A DNA stretch of 64,000 bases from Vitellaria paradoxa (Eukaryota > Streptophyta > Magnoliopsida > Ericales > Sapotaceae): NCBI GenBank assembly GCA_019916065.1, contig CM034234.1, positions 6,980,342-7,044,341 of the forward strand. Reading direction: 5' to 3'. The position numbers and the translations under genes are program-made. The notes beneath the pieces were generated by a model that saw nothing but the letters and a program-made list of their open reading frames with translations, did no database searches and had not been told where the DNA came from. The stretch's first letter is position 1. Each line of letters starts with the position of its first letter. Positions 37,443 through 50,460 of this stretch are shown here, piece by piece.

Positions 37443-37677
37443 CCCCGCAGGCGTAGGACGGTTGGTACTCGGGCAGCAAATTGCACTTAAGGATGCAGGT
37501 TCGAGTTCTGGCAGCCGCAATGTGAGAGTTTCACCCTCTTGTGGGGGTGACTCCTTGTGGGCACCAGGCACTAATCCTCCTGTCTAAAAACCGCCGTGTA
37601 CCGCGATTTATCTCCTCCACCATTCCCTTGAGGCCGGAGTGGGGGCTCTAGGAGCGAGGGTATCACCTTTTGCACCC
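37443..37677 (+). mobile_element. tRNA-derived SINE, 235 bp, with 14-bp TSD
   Basis: A box near cgtaggacggttggtactc and B box gcaggttcgagttctgg. A perfect 14-bp target duplication aagaacacaagtga lies at 37429-37442 and 37678-37691. The body (gtgggggtgactccttgtgg, aaccgccgtgtaccgcg) differs from the other SINEs here. Confidence 0.92.
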
Positions 37678-38262
37678 AAGAACACAAGTGAAAATGTTTT
37701 TTTCTTAAAAAATATTTTATATTGAAAACATAAAACTGCGCAGTGTCCATCTGTCTGTCCGTCATCGCCTTTCAAGATCTTCAGATTTGGAGCAAGATCG
37801 GATTTGGATAATGTTTCGTTTTAGGCACTACTCCACTCATGTGAAATGGTTTAAGAAATGGTAAGCTAGTTGAAGACTTTGCTTCCAAAACATAAATGGA
37901 ATACGCAGGCGTCCCAGAGACCCTCATTTTTGACTCGTAATACACTTGTAGGTCCACCTCCCTGACCTTTTTTCCCTGTTGGATGGGTCCCGCAGCCCTC
38001 ATGCTTTCAACCTATTGTCAGTATTTACCCGTGCCAGTCTTTGGACGAAAAAAAAAAATAATAATATAATAATAGTAATATTAAAAATTGATGTAAATAT
38101 GACTTGAAACAAAATTTGATAGAAAGGAATTAATAATTTATTTTATAATTTTTAGTAACTTTTAATATTTTTAGGTGTGCTAAACGCTAAGAAATTTAGT
38201 GACATGCTCTAGATTTGCTTTTTTGAGCGATGCAGAAAATTATGGATAAATACTCTCGTAAG

Positions 38263-40020
38263 TGTTAGAATATTCTATATTAAATATGAGATATTTTTTT
38301 ATATATATTACCTATATTAAAATATTTTATATCTTATTTTTTAGTAAGTAGTTAGTTTATTTGGGCATGTAAATTATTACTGTACATACCTCTCATTATA
38401 AGTCTATAATGCCTCTTCTTAATCTTAATATAATTATGACAAGATGTAAATCTTGTAATTTCGTTCCCCAATTCTATTTTTTTTTTGTCTTTTACTTTTT
38501 ACTTTCAATATGGTATCAGAGTCATATTCCGTGTTTTGATGTAGTATCATTCTGTTGCACTATTTTTCCTCACCACAAATTTCTTTTTCTTTCACAGTCT
38601 GAATCGATTCTTAGAAATTCTTTTGACCATTCTTATTTTGATTCTGACATCTATTTCTTTATATTTTACTGTCTCAGTACATTTTTTTATTTAGGATGAT
38701 CTCTTAACATTATATCGCTTATCCTATTCATAGTATCGTTTCTTGACGGAATTAACTATAATATACTAACAAATATCAATCTTTTTTTTAGTGGTCATAA
38801 ATTCTAGAGAGTAAGATGCTACTATTTCTCTTTCGATACTTTTCAATTTTGTCTTTCTTGCTCCATCTTCGTAAACTGTATATGTTGCTTGGTTATTTTT
38901 CTTTCTCTAATCTAAAAAATAATCATATCAGCGGCAGCAAAATTTTTTATGGGAACTCACCATCAAAACTTGTTATTTTGATTCTAACATCTGTTTCTTC
39001 GTATTTCACCATCTCGGTATATTTTTTATTTAGGATGATCTGTCAACATTATATCGTTCATCCTATTCACAGTATATTTCTTGATGGAATTAACTATAAT
39101 ACACTAACAAATGTCAGTGTTTTTTTTATTGGTCGTAAACTCTGGAAAGTAAGATGTTGCTATTTTTCTTTCGATACTTTTCAATTTTGTCTTTCTTGAT
39201 TTATCTTCGCACAATGTATATCTATTTGGTTATTTTTCTTTCTCTAATCTGAAAAATAATCATATTAGTGGTAGCGAAATTTCTTCAAGAAGTCACCATC
39301 AAAACTTTTTTTTGATTCTGATCTCTGTTTCTTTATATTTCACCGTCTCGGTACATTTTTTTTTTATTTAGGATGATCTTTCAACATTATATTGTTCATC
39401 CTATTCACAGCACCGTTTCTTGACGGAATTAACTATCATACACTAACAGATGTCAATCTTTTTTATTGGTCGTAAACTCAAGAGAATAAGGTGTTACTGT
39501 TTTTTTTTTCGATACTTTTCAATTTTGTCTTTCTTGATCCATCTTTGCACACTGTATATTTGTTTCGTTATTTTTCTTTCTCTAATTCAAAATAATCATA
39601 TCAGTGGCAGCGAAATTTTTTCAGGATCTCACCATCAAAGCTTCGTCATCGTTAGTAGCTATACAACTCCAAATTCTACACTTACGACTTTTTCTGTTAT
39701 CTGGTTCAATTGTTTTTAGAATGTTCTTATTGCCAAACTCAAAATAGTTTACCATCTTGAGTTTAAGGAATGGTGTTAGAATATTCTATATTAAATATGA
39801 GATATTATATATATATTTGCCTATATTAGAATGTTCTATATCTTATTTTTTAGTAAGTAGTTAGTTTATTTGGGTATGTAAATTATTACTATACATATCT
39901 CTCATTATAAGTTTATATAAATGTCGTTTCTTAACTTTTATAATATATGACAAGATGTAATTCTTGCAATTTCTCTTTCTAATTCTATTATTTTTTGTCT
40001 TTTATTTTTTATTTTTAACA
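38263..40020 (+). mobile_element. Noncoding LTR retroelement (TRIM/LARD-like), copia-type ends
   Basis: LTRs 38263-38507 and 39774-40020 (245 and 247 bp) start tgttagaatattctatatta and end ...tca / ...aca. A primer-binding site tggtatcagag (initiator Met type) begins at 38511. The 3' LTR follows cttgagtttaaggaatgg, the copia-type polypurine region. Flanking 5-mers gtaag (38258-38262) and gtgag (40021-40025) agree at 4 of 5. No gag or pol motifs. The interior is mostly three tandem copies of a ~335-bp unit (separate entry). Confidence 0.88.
38633..39642 (+). repeat. Three tandem ~335-bp units inside the LTR element
   Basis: Units 38633-38972, 38973-39307 and 39308-39642 (340, 335 and 335 bp). 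Each has ttgattctga, the ttaggatgatct block, tatatcgttcatcctattcac, tgacggaattaactat, tcgatacttttcaattttgt and aataatcatatcag in the same order. Open frames in the units are short and AT-driven; not convincing as genes. Confidence 0.85.
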
Positions 40021-41483
40021 GTGAGAGTTTAAAAAAAAAAAAAATTTGAAAGATGGGTGTTAGGGAGTATCTAGAATCTTTGTTAAAATTATATTGAAGT
40101 TTTTCCATTGATGGACTAATTCCTAATCCATCCCAGAATGAGATATATCTATATATCACGAACCAGCACTACCAGAACTCTAAAATGGGTTCTTATAGCA
40201 ATCTCATTGGCCCTTGGGGATGCTGGTGACGGATTGGCTAGCTTTGGCTGCCCTTGGGAAGGCTGATTTTTGGATGCACTCCACGTGCTTGACAAATTGT
40301 CCCGTTGGCTTGTTGCTTTGGTATGAATTGGTGGGTGTGTCATGACACCTAGGATACCTTGTACATACCTTGTGTAGCCTTAACTACTGTTATGGTTGTT
40401 ATGGGCAGTAATGCTGCAACCTTAGCTTAGCATGGCTAGTTTTGGGTTAGTATGGCATGGCCTTGCAGTCTAGCTTGGACAATTCTTGTGCCTTATAATG
40501 GTACAATGGACATTGGGAGGTTGATTTGGCATGTGCTAGGTTGTACCCTTGCCGTGGCCTTGTGAATATAGTACATGAGGTTGCGTTTTGGAGCGCACAC
40601 AACGTGCTCGTCAAAATGCTCTAATGACTTTATAGCTAATTCTTGCACTCTAATTATCTGGGCTCCACTTCTCCTACTTCTTTGCTATCTGAATTGTGTA
40701 ATTAGCTCATTCAAGACATGAAATCATCAAACACCAAAGTAGTGGAGGGATTAGGGATATGAGATACAACCATAAGACTGAGCCCAGAGGGATAAAAGTA
40801 TCGATTAACATGCAAAAAAATTCGTAATTATACAATCTTACGTGCTAGTCACACATATTTTACACTATTGTAAGGTAATTTCCATCATATTTTCTATCGA
40901 ATGAAATATTATATTTTAGAAAATTAAGCAAAACTAAAAAATGATTACCCTCTATTAGATTCCCTAGGATCTTTATAAAATAGTGAATATATACGATATT
41001 TTCATACATTTGGAGAGCATTGTTCATCTCTCTTAAAATTTTTTATACTAAAAGGAATTTCTTACCCTTACTTTATTCTATTTCTTTGAAAAAATAATAA
41101 AGAAAATTTTGTTGATTTGGTAAGCGAATATTTTAAGTTTTTAACATGATAAGGCATGTTTAAGAAAAACTATTACATGATCCGTTGAATAAAGAACTTT
41201 TAAAATAAAAAAGGTAATAATCTGACATGAATGCATAATAGATAGAATTAGAAATTAAGATGAGAGCGGGGTGGTGAGTGGTGAGAGCTTAAGATCAACA
41301 TCATTCGAGGGGGGCCGATTCTACAGGGGGGGAAGAATCTATACCAATGCTCTGAGAGCTGGGTGTAGGAATATTTTTTCAAAGGAAAATAGGGCCCACA
41401 GAGAATTTGTTGTCCTCAATCATTGTGCTTTGTCCAAGTTAGGAAAAGGCAAAGGAGATTCCCCCATGTAGTTTTGACACTGA
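40021..41483. other. Intergenic, possible old LTR-element debris at 40140-40680
   Basis: The GC-richer stretch 40140-40680 repeats phrases such as ccttgg, gcatgg and cacgtgcttgac and looks like decayed retroelement sequence, but I cannot define ends. No gene supported; a 66-codon frame at 41271-41471 has no recognisable content. Confidence 0.4.
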
Positions 41484-41814
41484 GCCCCTGTTTGGTAGCA
41501 AGGATGGAAGAGTGCCGGAGAGAAAATGAGAGATGTTTTTTTTTTTAATTTTTTAATTTTTTTAAATTATTTGGTTAGACGAAAAGAAATGAATGATATT
41601 ATGCATATATATGTATACATATGTATATTATAATTTACATTTTGTTTAAAAAAATAATTTAAAAAAACAGATGAGATTTACATCTAAAATTTTTCTTCTA
41701 TTATCTCTTTTCACTATCCTTTCCTTTTTACTTTCACTTATGTGGAAAAAAAAAGATTGATGGGCTCCGCATATTTTCCCTCGTCGCATTTTCCTTTTCA
41801 AACCAAACAAGAGT
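41484..41814. mobile_element. MITE, about 330 bp
   Basis: Inverted ends gcccctgtttggtagc and caaaccaaacaagagt; AT-rich noncoding interior. Confidence 0.55.
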
Positions 41815-42599
41815 AAAGTTTTTACTCATACACCAAGGGTAGGATGTCAACGTAACCGGTGATGTAAGAAATTAATTTGATCCTACTTTAACAAGATAGC
41901 GAGATATGCAAAAATTAAATTTTGATAGAATTTGGGATAGGACAGAGCATGGTAAAATTTTCTTACTCTGTTCTTATTGGGTTTGAAATTACAGAAATAT
42001 TTTTATCAATCTCTTTTATATGTTGAGAAATTGAAATGTTTGATTGTAATGTTAGTTTTTATTATTTTCATTAATTTACATATTAGCATTTTTATCTTTT
42101 AATTAATAATTAGTTTGTATATATTTTTATTTATTACTTCATTTTAAAAATAAATTAATAATTTTTTTAAAGTTCATGAAACGGAATGTGTCAGGGAGAA
42201 AAATTAATTAGTAAAGTGAGCAGGGGAAAAGAACTCCTCCACTGTTGAATCAGGGGGGTTTAGTTGAGGGTTTCTTTGTGGTAATCAATGATCAAGTTAG
42301 AAATTTTTTTTTTCCATTTTCGATTATGAATTGGTATTAAATTATAAACAATTAAGTTTGAGATATTATATACTACTAGTAATAAAAAAATTTTGGGCCA
42401 AAGACTTATCTGAATTAATCCACCACAGCTCTACTGGTAACTAAACCCTTGTGCCTGATTGGTAAACAAATTAAGGAACTTTGGGAAGCTATATATAAAT
42501 ATATATAACTAGCGTTTAGAGTGGTTAAAAAAAAAAAGAAAAAATAGTAGTTTGTGATAATTTTGGTGTTTAGTATTTCTAACTCAATCACGTTTTTTT

Positions 42600-43025
42600 T
42601 TTGATGAATAGTGTGACTTTTAAACTTTTACGGTAAAAAGTTTAGAGAGAGAAACCGTGGAAACGATTTTTTTAGATCCGTTCCCACAAATTTATGTTAG
42701 AATATTTTTAAAAGTTGTTAAACTTTTAGACTTTTGCAGGAAAAAGTTGAAGAGAGAAATTATAGGAACGGTTTTTTAGATCCATTCCCATGGATTTATG
42801 TTAGAATTTTTTTAAAAGTTGTTGAACTTTTGGATTTTTGCGGGAAAAAGTTGGAGAGAGAAACTATAAGAACGATTTTTTAGATCCGTTCCCATGAATT
42901 TATGTCAGAATTTTTTGAAAGTTGAACTTTTTAACTTGTGCGTGAAAAAGTTGGAGAGAGAAATCGTGAGAACGATTTTTTCTGATCTATTCTAATGGAT
43001 TTATATCAAATTTATTAAAATTTGT
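42600..43025. repeat. Tandem array, 4 units of about 104 bp
   Basis: The landmark gatccgttccca or variants occurs at 42675, 42779, 42883 and 42983, and gaaaaagttggagagagaaa precedes each. The array sits in a region with caccaaacgatgcc at its right side, so it may be the inside of a larger MITE-like element. Confidence 0.75.
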
Positions 43026-44022
43026 TGAAAAACTACGAGAGTTTGTGAAAATTTTATTTTGGTTTGTAAAAAAGTATTGTGATTTTGAATAATTTGTTGG
43101 GATATGTAGATATATATATATATATATATAAATTTATAGAGATTTTACAAAGTACAAAGTGGCTAAAATCACAAAATGTGATAGAGAATTTTCAAAATTT
43201 TTAAAAATTTTCAAATTTTATTTTTTCTTTTTTAACACACCAAACGATGCCATAATGGTCTGAATGCAATTGGGTTACCGCTTATGAAGACCATGGGTTC
43301 AAGGTTCAAACAGCAGTCTGTGATCTGAAGGTTTTCCATGACCCAAATGAGTGAAATGACTTGAAAATTGTTTGCTTGCTCTGTTTTTGGTCTTCATGAA
43401 GGACTTTTTTCTTGACAAAAATAGCCTTCTTTGAATGACACCTCATACTATACACCTAGCTTCTTTACTTTGTTGTTTATCTGTTGAAGCTTTGGTACTG
43501 TAATCACAGTAGTGAGGCCAAAGTCCTATGATGTTAAGTGGGTTTTAATTAACAAGTTTCTACTATAAATACATTTGTTTTGACTTGGCATGTCCCACAC
43601 GAGATTCTCAAAATTTTCTTCAATGATACAAAACTCGATGTAAAATTGAATTACATGAATTGATTCGACTTGATTCAGACATTCAGGAGGTATTTTGACA
43701 ACTGGTCTCTATGTTTAATTAAGCTAATTAATTTGGCACAGGAAACCATTAATTTTTCTTTAAGCAGTACAAATTATGCTGCCTAATTAATATTAAATTC
43801 ATGCTGCAATATCCTTTACATAAAACCTAGCAGAAATCTTCAAATTAACTATCTAGTATAAATACATACATACATACATATACATACATACATATGTGTA
43901 TACATATGTATCCCAACAAACCGTACGTACAAACAATTAGCTACGAAAGTTGGTATTGACAAAAAATAACTAGTAATCAATAACCGGCAATGAGCTACCT
44001 ACATGTGGATATCATCGTCAAC

Positions 44023-44316
44023 TCAGGTTCCATCCTCGGACCGGTCCATAGCAGTAGCAGAGGAGGTTGGACCATGCTGGTTTTGGCTGTTGCCCCACGA
44101 CTCCCTCGGAATATTATGGTGGTTGTTTATATCAGTATCCGCATCCCCTTTCTCCATTCCTTTTTGTTGTTGTTGCTCGTCAGAAACCATATTGTGCTTG
44201 TCTGATTCATCACTCTCCATCATCATCATCATCTTCCTATTGATATTGCCACTCCAACCCAAATTTGCCGTTGCAAATAGCAGAATCAAGCAAAACAATA
44301 TAATCTTCGTATCCAT
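44023..44316 (-). CDS. Possible small secreted peptide precursor, 97 residues
   Basis: A minus-strand frame with ATG at 44316. The first ~22 residues (MDTKIILFCLILLFATANLG) look like a cleavable signal peptide; the rest is hydrophilic with Met(5) and Gln(4) runs encoded by trinucleotide repeats, then NHHNIPRESWGNSQNQHGP near the C-terminus. A symmetric TATATA block at 44371-44390 lies 55 bp upstream, a plausible TATA box. No Cys pattern and no known peptide-hormone motif that I recognise. Single exon. The signal peptide plus TATA box argue for a real gene; short length and lack of a known family argue for caution. Confidence 0.45.
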   Translation of the reverse strand: MDTKIILFCLILLFATANLGWSGNINRKMMMMMESDESDKHNMVSDEQQQQKGMEKGDADTDINNHHNIPRESWGNSQNQHGPTSSATAMDRSEDGT

Positions 44317-44370
44317 TGATCGATCGAAATTTCCAAGCTATTCACCACGCTTTAAAACACCATGTGCCTA

Positions 44371-44390
44371 CTTATATATATATATATAAG
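44371..44390 (-). promoter_or_regulatory. Candidate TATA box for the small-peptide gene
   Basis: A palindromic CTTATATATA...TATATAAG block 55 bp upstream of ATG 44316. It could also be just an AT microsatellite. Confidence 0.35.
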
Positions 44391-45559
44391 CTAGTGATTG
44401 TCGTGGGTGGAATAGCCTAGAAAGATCGGATTGTGGATTGTCCCACCAAATTGAAGTCCGATCGTAAGTTGGTTAAATGATTAGTTAAAGTTTTAGTGCT
44501 CCAATTTTTTTACACCTAATTCGTATAGATATTTTTCTCTGAGGGAAGCATACAGGATGATTCAATATCCTCGCTTTCAAATGGAAAAGTGCCACTTTAG
44601 CCGGTAGAGAAAAGTCTGCCTTTTGAATGATTTACATATAGAAATCATGAATTTATGGAAATAAAAAAAAAAAATTAAAATGGTTTGTCCTCATTGCTTT
44701 TGAGCGATTGATCTTTTTTTTTTTTGCGTTACTCTTGCAACTAAAATTGAAAGGTGCTGGTCTATTTCATCCTCTTTCTCTAGCGCGCTCTCTCTCTGTA
44801 TCTCTCTCTCTCTCTATATATATACATAATATATAATAGATTATATATATCATTTCCTGACATGGGTTGTTGATGTTCTGCTAATTAATGGAAGAAATTA
44901 ATGGTACTATTTGACACAATTAATTAAAATGGACAAATTAAAGTAGAGAAAATGGAATGAATTAATTCCGATTTAGAAATTGTGAGCTTTTTTACAGTCG
45001 GTAATTTATTTCCTGATATGAGTTTTTTTTTTTTTTTTAATGTCTATGATTGAGTTGGGTGTAGCTGGTTCTTAATTCCTCGGATGGACGTCACAGTACC
45101 TTGTCCCAAAAAAACCAAAAAAAAAAAAAAAGAATTTGCGGTGAGCGATTCCATCTCCATTCGGAATCTTATCCAATCTCTCTGAAAACAGTTCTCTGGC
45201 CTAAAGCCTGTTAAAAATATCTACTGAAACAAAGGGATATCAAAAAAAAAAGGAACTGATAAGATTCGTTGAAAGGTTGCTGCGTACACAATCTGGAAAT
45301 GATAGATTTTCTGATTAAAACTCGCTAAAAGTCACTGGTGCACAATTGATTATGAGGTGTGAGAACTTAATATATTATTAGAACGCCCACCCAAGTTGTG
45401 GTATGTCACAATCGGAGCAAATTCCTTCCTTCCGATATATATTTTTATTCATTAATCACCTATCAGTATTAGTGGTTCTCTCTAGATGTACATAATGACT
45501 GTCAAGAAACTTATAAATTTAAAGATAGGCATTAATTGCCAGTGTTTAAGTGTAAATAA

Positions 45560-45725
45560 TGAGTATATTTGGAGTGATAAAAGATAAAATAAAATGAGAT
45601 AAAGTAAAATAAGTTGTGGGTTTATAATTCCTGCATTGTGATAAAAAATGAATATTTTTAAAATTTTTAATATTTTTCACAATTTTTCAATTTTTTTTTT
45701 TTTTTGTCATCCCAAACAGAGTTAT
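45560..45725. mobile_element. MITE (TTTGGAGTGATAAAA family)
   Basis: Ends gagtatatttggagtgataa and ttgtcatcccaaacagagtt; core gataaaataaaatgagataa matches 13380-13530. Confidence 0.6.
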
Positions 45726-46887
45726 TTTTATACAAGTAATTTTTAAACAATAACACGCGTACATAATTGTTATTTTTTCATGTGTCCTTATCTCTGTGTT
45801 GGAAGAAATTTGTTCATCAGAATAAGGGTTTTAATAACTCGTTGGCCTTCATAAAATTTCTTTTATGATGTGTGTGTGTATATATATATATAGGAATGCA
45901 TACAATTATAAATACCTGCATATATTGAACCAATTTTTCCATACTTATATATTTGCTGGATTTAATTGGACTAGCACCAGATATAATTCAGATGAAAGAA
46001 GCAAGTAATGCAGCAATAATTTGCTTGATTCTTTCCACTTTAGAACCTTACTTTCCATAATGTGTGTGTTTATATATATGTATATATATATATATATATG
46101 CACTCACCACTAGCCTTTAACACTTAACCAAACCAAGGGCTCATTGAACCAATCGCAAAATTTTGCTCGTTTGGGCCACATTCTTCAAGCTAAAACGTAT
46201 GGAGTTGATCAAAATAGTCCTATCCTAGTAGTAGCTAGGCACATCGATGAAATTAACCTGCTTAATTCATTTTCAAATAATACAATATACAGGCAAAATG
46301 CATTGTATTTAGAATTGTTTAAATTTATTTAAATTTATAAGGCTTATAATCTCGTACTTTTACGATGAATAAAAAATTAAAATTTTAAAAAGATTTAAAA
46401 AAAAATACTCCTAACAGTGCCGACATTGTTCACAATATAGTGACAACTCATTTCCTTGAACATGAGTCGGTATGTACGTTTTCCTATATACATATATGTG
46501 TTGTCTTGCAAGGAGTCCCGACGGTTCCAACGTGGGTGCCTAACTCTTTCTTGGAAGCTTACACTACCGGCCAACGACCTGAAAAACGTGTGCGTTTTTT
46601 CATTTTCGTATCCAACGACATCTTCCTGGCTCAAGCCTGTAAATTAAATCAAAAAAATAAAAATACAATATATACATGAGACGTGCTTCTATTAATATGT
46701 TTAGAGTTGTACAAATTAATATAAATTTATAAAAATTGTAGTATCATAATTTGTACCGCAAATAAAAAATTAAAATTTTATAGAAATTTGTAGTAAATTG
46801 TAGTGCTCCAAACACCCCACATATATATATATATATACAGGATTATGCATGTAAATGTTAAAAACTTACAAAATTACGCCTTCCTTT

Positions 46888-47240
46888 GGCCCCGTTTGGT
46901 ATCACAAAAATATGTAAAAATCTACCAAAGGTTACAAAGTAGGTGTTTGGTCAAAACTTAACTTTTACCATTTTCTGCTCTGTTACAGTAATTTGTTCCA
47001 CTCAAAAGTTACTAAAAATTTTACCAAACACATAAGTTATTAAAAATTGTTAAAAATTATCAAAAATTTTACCAAATACTTAAAAGTTGCTAAAAATTAC
47101 TAAATATTGCCAAAAACTTTACCAAACACCTAAAAATTATAAAAAATTGCTAAATTATAACTTGTTTCACCAAACACACCAAAAATTACAACTAACAACC
47201 TTTGACTAAAAATTACTAAAAATTGTGCCTTCAACACCCC
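46888..47240. mobile_element. MITE with internal short repeats, 353 bp
   Basis: Ends ggccccgtttggtatcaca and tgtgccttcaacacccc; interior units accaaacacctaaaaatta repeat several times. Same family as 31737-32070. Confidence 0.65.
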
Positions 47241-49189
47241 TTAGTAAATTCACAAAGTTGGCTTAATTTTAATTTTTTTTCATTTTATATAATTTTCTTT
47301 TACCAAAATTTATTTTTTTATTTTTTTTGTTATATGAGTTTTTGGTATGTTATTTATAATTTTTTTAAAAAATAAATCACAAAAAAAGCCCGCAAATAGA
47401 AAACATACAAATGAAAAGAAAGTGTTATTAAAATGATGTGTTATTTATAATTTTTTAATAATTTTTTCGTTGTTTAAAATGTAAATAAATATTTAAAAAT
47501 TATCAAAAGAAAAAAATTAAAATTAAAAAAATAAACTCATATAAAATAAAAAGAAAATCAGAAATAAGCTACCTTCTTTCGAATTTACTAGACTAAAGCT
47601 TAAGAGAAAAAGATGAGAGAGTGTTTACTTTAATACTAATGTCATATTATCAGAAAAAATTACTAGGATGATATAATAATTTAAAAAAATTTTCACTTTA
47701 AAAAAATTAATGAATTAATTTTTTTATTATATAAGTATTATTACCACATCATTTTAATAACGTTTTCTTAAAAAAGAAAAAAATCTAATAATTTTTTTTT
47801 TTTAATTCACATAACCAGGAAGCTATAATTTGTTAGGTGGGAGACACTCAGGAGATTGACAACGGTGTCTTATTATTTATTGCATCTCTTATTCGGTGAG
47901 TTTAGTGGAAACTTGTGATACGAATTTGAATGGGATACCGAATCCCATGCATAGAGAATTGTATATTTTGAACGCGGACGGAAGGATAAAAAGTGAAATA
48001 ATTTATAAGTTTGTAAATTGTGTAATGAAATAAAAAATAATAATTTTTAAAATTTTTTTATTAATTTTTAGTAAATCAAACGCACCCTGGTAAGACGGGA
48101 TACTACATCCTCTTAGATGGGAACAAGTGGGATATAAATAAAAATTGAATATAATTATCTTGTTACGAATTAATAAATTTTGAGCCAATTAATTTAGAAA
48201 ATAATGTTTTAGTCTAATTAATTTTAATTCAAGAAACTAGCTTAATTAAAACAAATAATTAATTACAACTTATAAATTTTGTATTCATAAATTCAAAATA
48301 AAATATTTTAAATTCATGAAATTGATTTCATTTTTCAAGCTATGTAAAAGTTTGTTTTATATGATTCATTTTAAGAAATATTTATAATTCAGATTTAATA
48401 AATTAACAAAACTATTTATTGTGAAATTTGAATTAGCTAATTATACAAATTAAAAATTAGTCATTAAATATTTTACGAAACGTGATTTTTTTTTAGTTGT
48501 TAATAAAATAAGAATACTTTTATAATAGTCATAGAAATATTTATGTCATTTAATCTTATTTACAATGAGCATTTTAGTCACTTAGGCTTGTTAATAAATA
48601 TTTTATGTTATTCAAATATGTAGTGTGTTTATAATTAAAGTGGCAGCTTATTTCCTTTTCCGGTATCATTTGGGAAGTAAGAGTTAAATGACTTATTGCC
48701 TAATTGGTTTATTTGCTTATTTATAAAATGATTGAATTTATTTTCTTACATTTTAATCTTATTTAAATTTTCAAGAATAAAAATGTCAAATTAATAAAAA
48801 CTAAAATGCTAGCTAAAAAAAAAAAATCACCTATCTTATTTCTCAAACCAATCCTTAGTTAGGCTTTCTTATTTTCACTCTCTGTATTTCAACATACTAT
48901 CAGAGTTTTTCTAATGTGCCCTCTAAGATTGAATTTGGGAAAAAAAAATTAATTTTTTTTGTACCTACCTACTAACTAATTTTTTTTTTTTTTAGGTTTG
49001 AAAAGGAAAAAAAAAATAGCTTTTTAGTACTTACCTTTTTAATTTTTTGATAATTGGATATTTTTGCTCTTTAAAATTTTTAAAAATTTAAAATATAAGA
49101 AGATAAATTTAATTATTTTTAAAAAAATTAAAAAGTTAATTACTAAAAACTAAGTTACTAGTTTTTTTTTCTTTCGACGATGACTAAGA

Positions 49190-49316
49190 AGGCGTTTGGA
49201 GTGACAAAAAATAAGATAATTTAAGATAAATTATAAATTTATAATTTATGTAGTAAAATAAAAGATTAATAATTTTTAAAAATTTTTTCAATTTTTTCAT
49301 TTCAACAAACCACCCT
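49190..49316. mobile_element. MITE (TTTGGAGTGATAAAA family)
   Basis: Ends aggcgtttggagtgacaaaa and ttcaacaaaccaccct; core shared with 13380-13530 and 45560-45725. Confidence 0.6.
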
Positions 49317-50325
49317 AAATGTTTTGGGTGACATCATCAACCAAAATTCGTGCTCATCCCCCCCCCCCACCCCCATTTTTTTGGGCTAAGTAGTATTCCT
49401 ATTACGCTGTGATACCATTATTCCACTGCCACAATTTTTTGGCTTACTGATCAGTCCCCTCAATCAACCCGAACCAAGAGTAACCGTACCCGTGACTGCG
49501 TCTTCACACTGAGCAGGTTTGATCAAAATTTCACGGAAAATGGCCTTAACACGGACGGCATTGCAAAATGTACCGTAGAAATTGAAGTGCGGAGATTTCA
49601 TTAATACTATCTTTTGGGACAATGATGTGCTTGAAATTATATAAAATTATAAAAATTAATATTTTTTATTTTATACAGTGAATAGAGAATTTAAATTTTA
49701 TTATCTTATAATTCGTATTTGTATTGATTTGTAAAATTTTATTTTACTCAAATAAGATCTAAATTATTATTCTTGGAATTTTATCTTATGTTAACACATC
49801 TTACCCTGGAAAACCAAACATAAAAGCTTGGTAATTTTAATTGTTGCGACTAAATTACAAGCACGTACAACGAATTGATCAAAACATACTTATTTTCACA
49901 AAATCTTCTCAAGTATGTCCACACCCTTTGTTTCAATATAGCCGAATGTAGAACCAAATAAACTTTGCATTTGGAAAACTTAAGGTGTCGTTTGGGAATG
50001 CCAACTAGTAGCTGGCTATTTTGTAGTAACATTGTAACAGATATTTTATTATATTTTTAAAATTACCAGATTACCCTTAATCATACTTCTAAAAATGGGT
50101 CGACCTCTCTGAGTTGGTAGGTCGACTCATTCTTTTAGATTTTGAGAAGTTGTGGCATTTGTATTAAAGGTATTAATATCAATATACAAATTTAACTGTA
50201 ACTAGCTTGGCTTCTCAAATTTAGCTAACTAGTAGCTAGCCACAAAAAAATAAGCTAATTGGTCCCCGAACCATGCCTAAGAGTTCTCATCAACTGAGAG
50301 TTTGGTGTTTGAACATCAACACGTA

Positions 50326-50460
50326 GGGGTGTTTGGTTAACAAAAAGTTGATCAAAAAATTCAATAAAAGTAGAAAAATGTGATATAAAAGTGATATGTG
50401 AAAAATTTTAATTAGAAAAAATATAAAAATTAGTTAAAATTAATAAATTTTAATAATTTT
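50326..50460. mobile_element. MITE fragment, GGGGTGTTTGG family
   Basis: Left end ggggtgtttggttaacaaaa and core tgatataaaagtgatatgtg match 4736-4889; the right end is not identifiable. Confidence 0.5.

Noticed and set aside
20640..37677. tRNA genes at A/B-box matches
   Set aside because: No cloverleaf or anticodon stem; boxes belong to SINEs with target duplications.
38816..39719. ORFs of 127 and 89 codons in the LTR element
   Set aside because: They fall in the tandem units, are not conserved in frame between all units and contain no known motif.
41271..41471. 66-codon ORF as a gene
   Set aside because: No homology recognised, no promoter or intron evidence; next to a MITE.
43990..44389. 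Plus-strand ORFs of 71 and 128 codons
   Set aside because: Antisense of the signal-peptide frame; no start context or domain.
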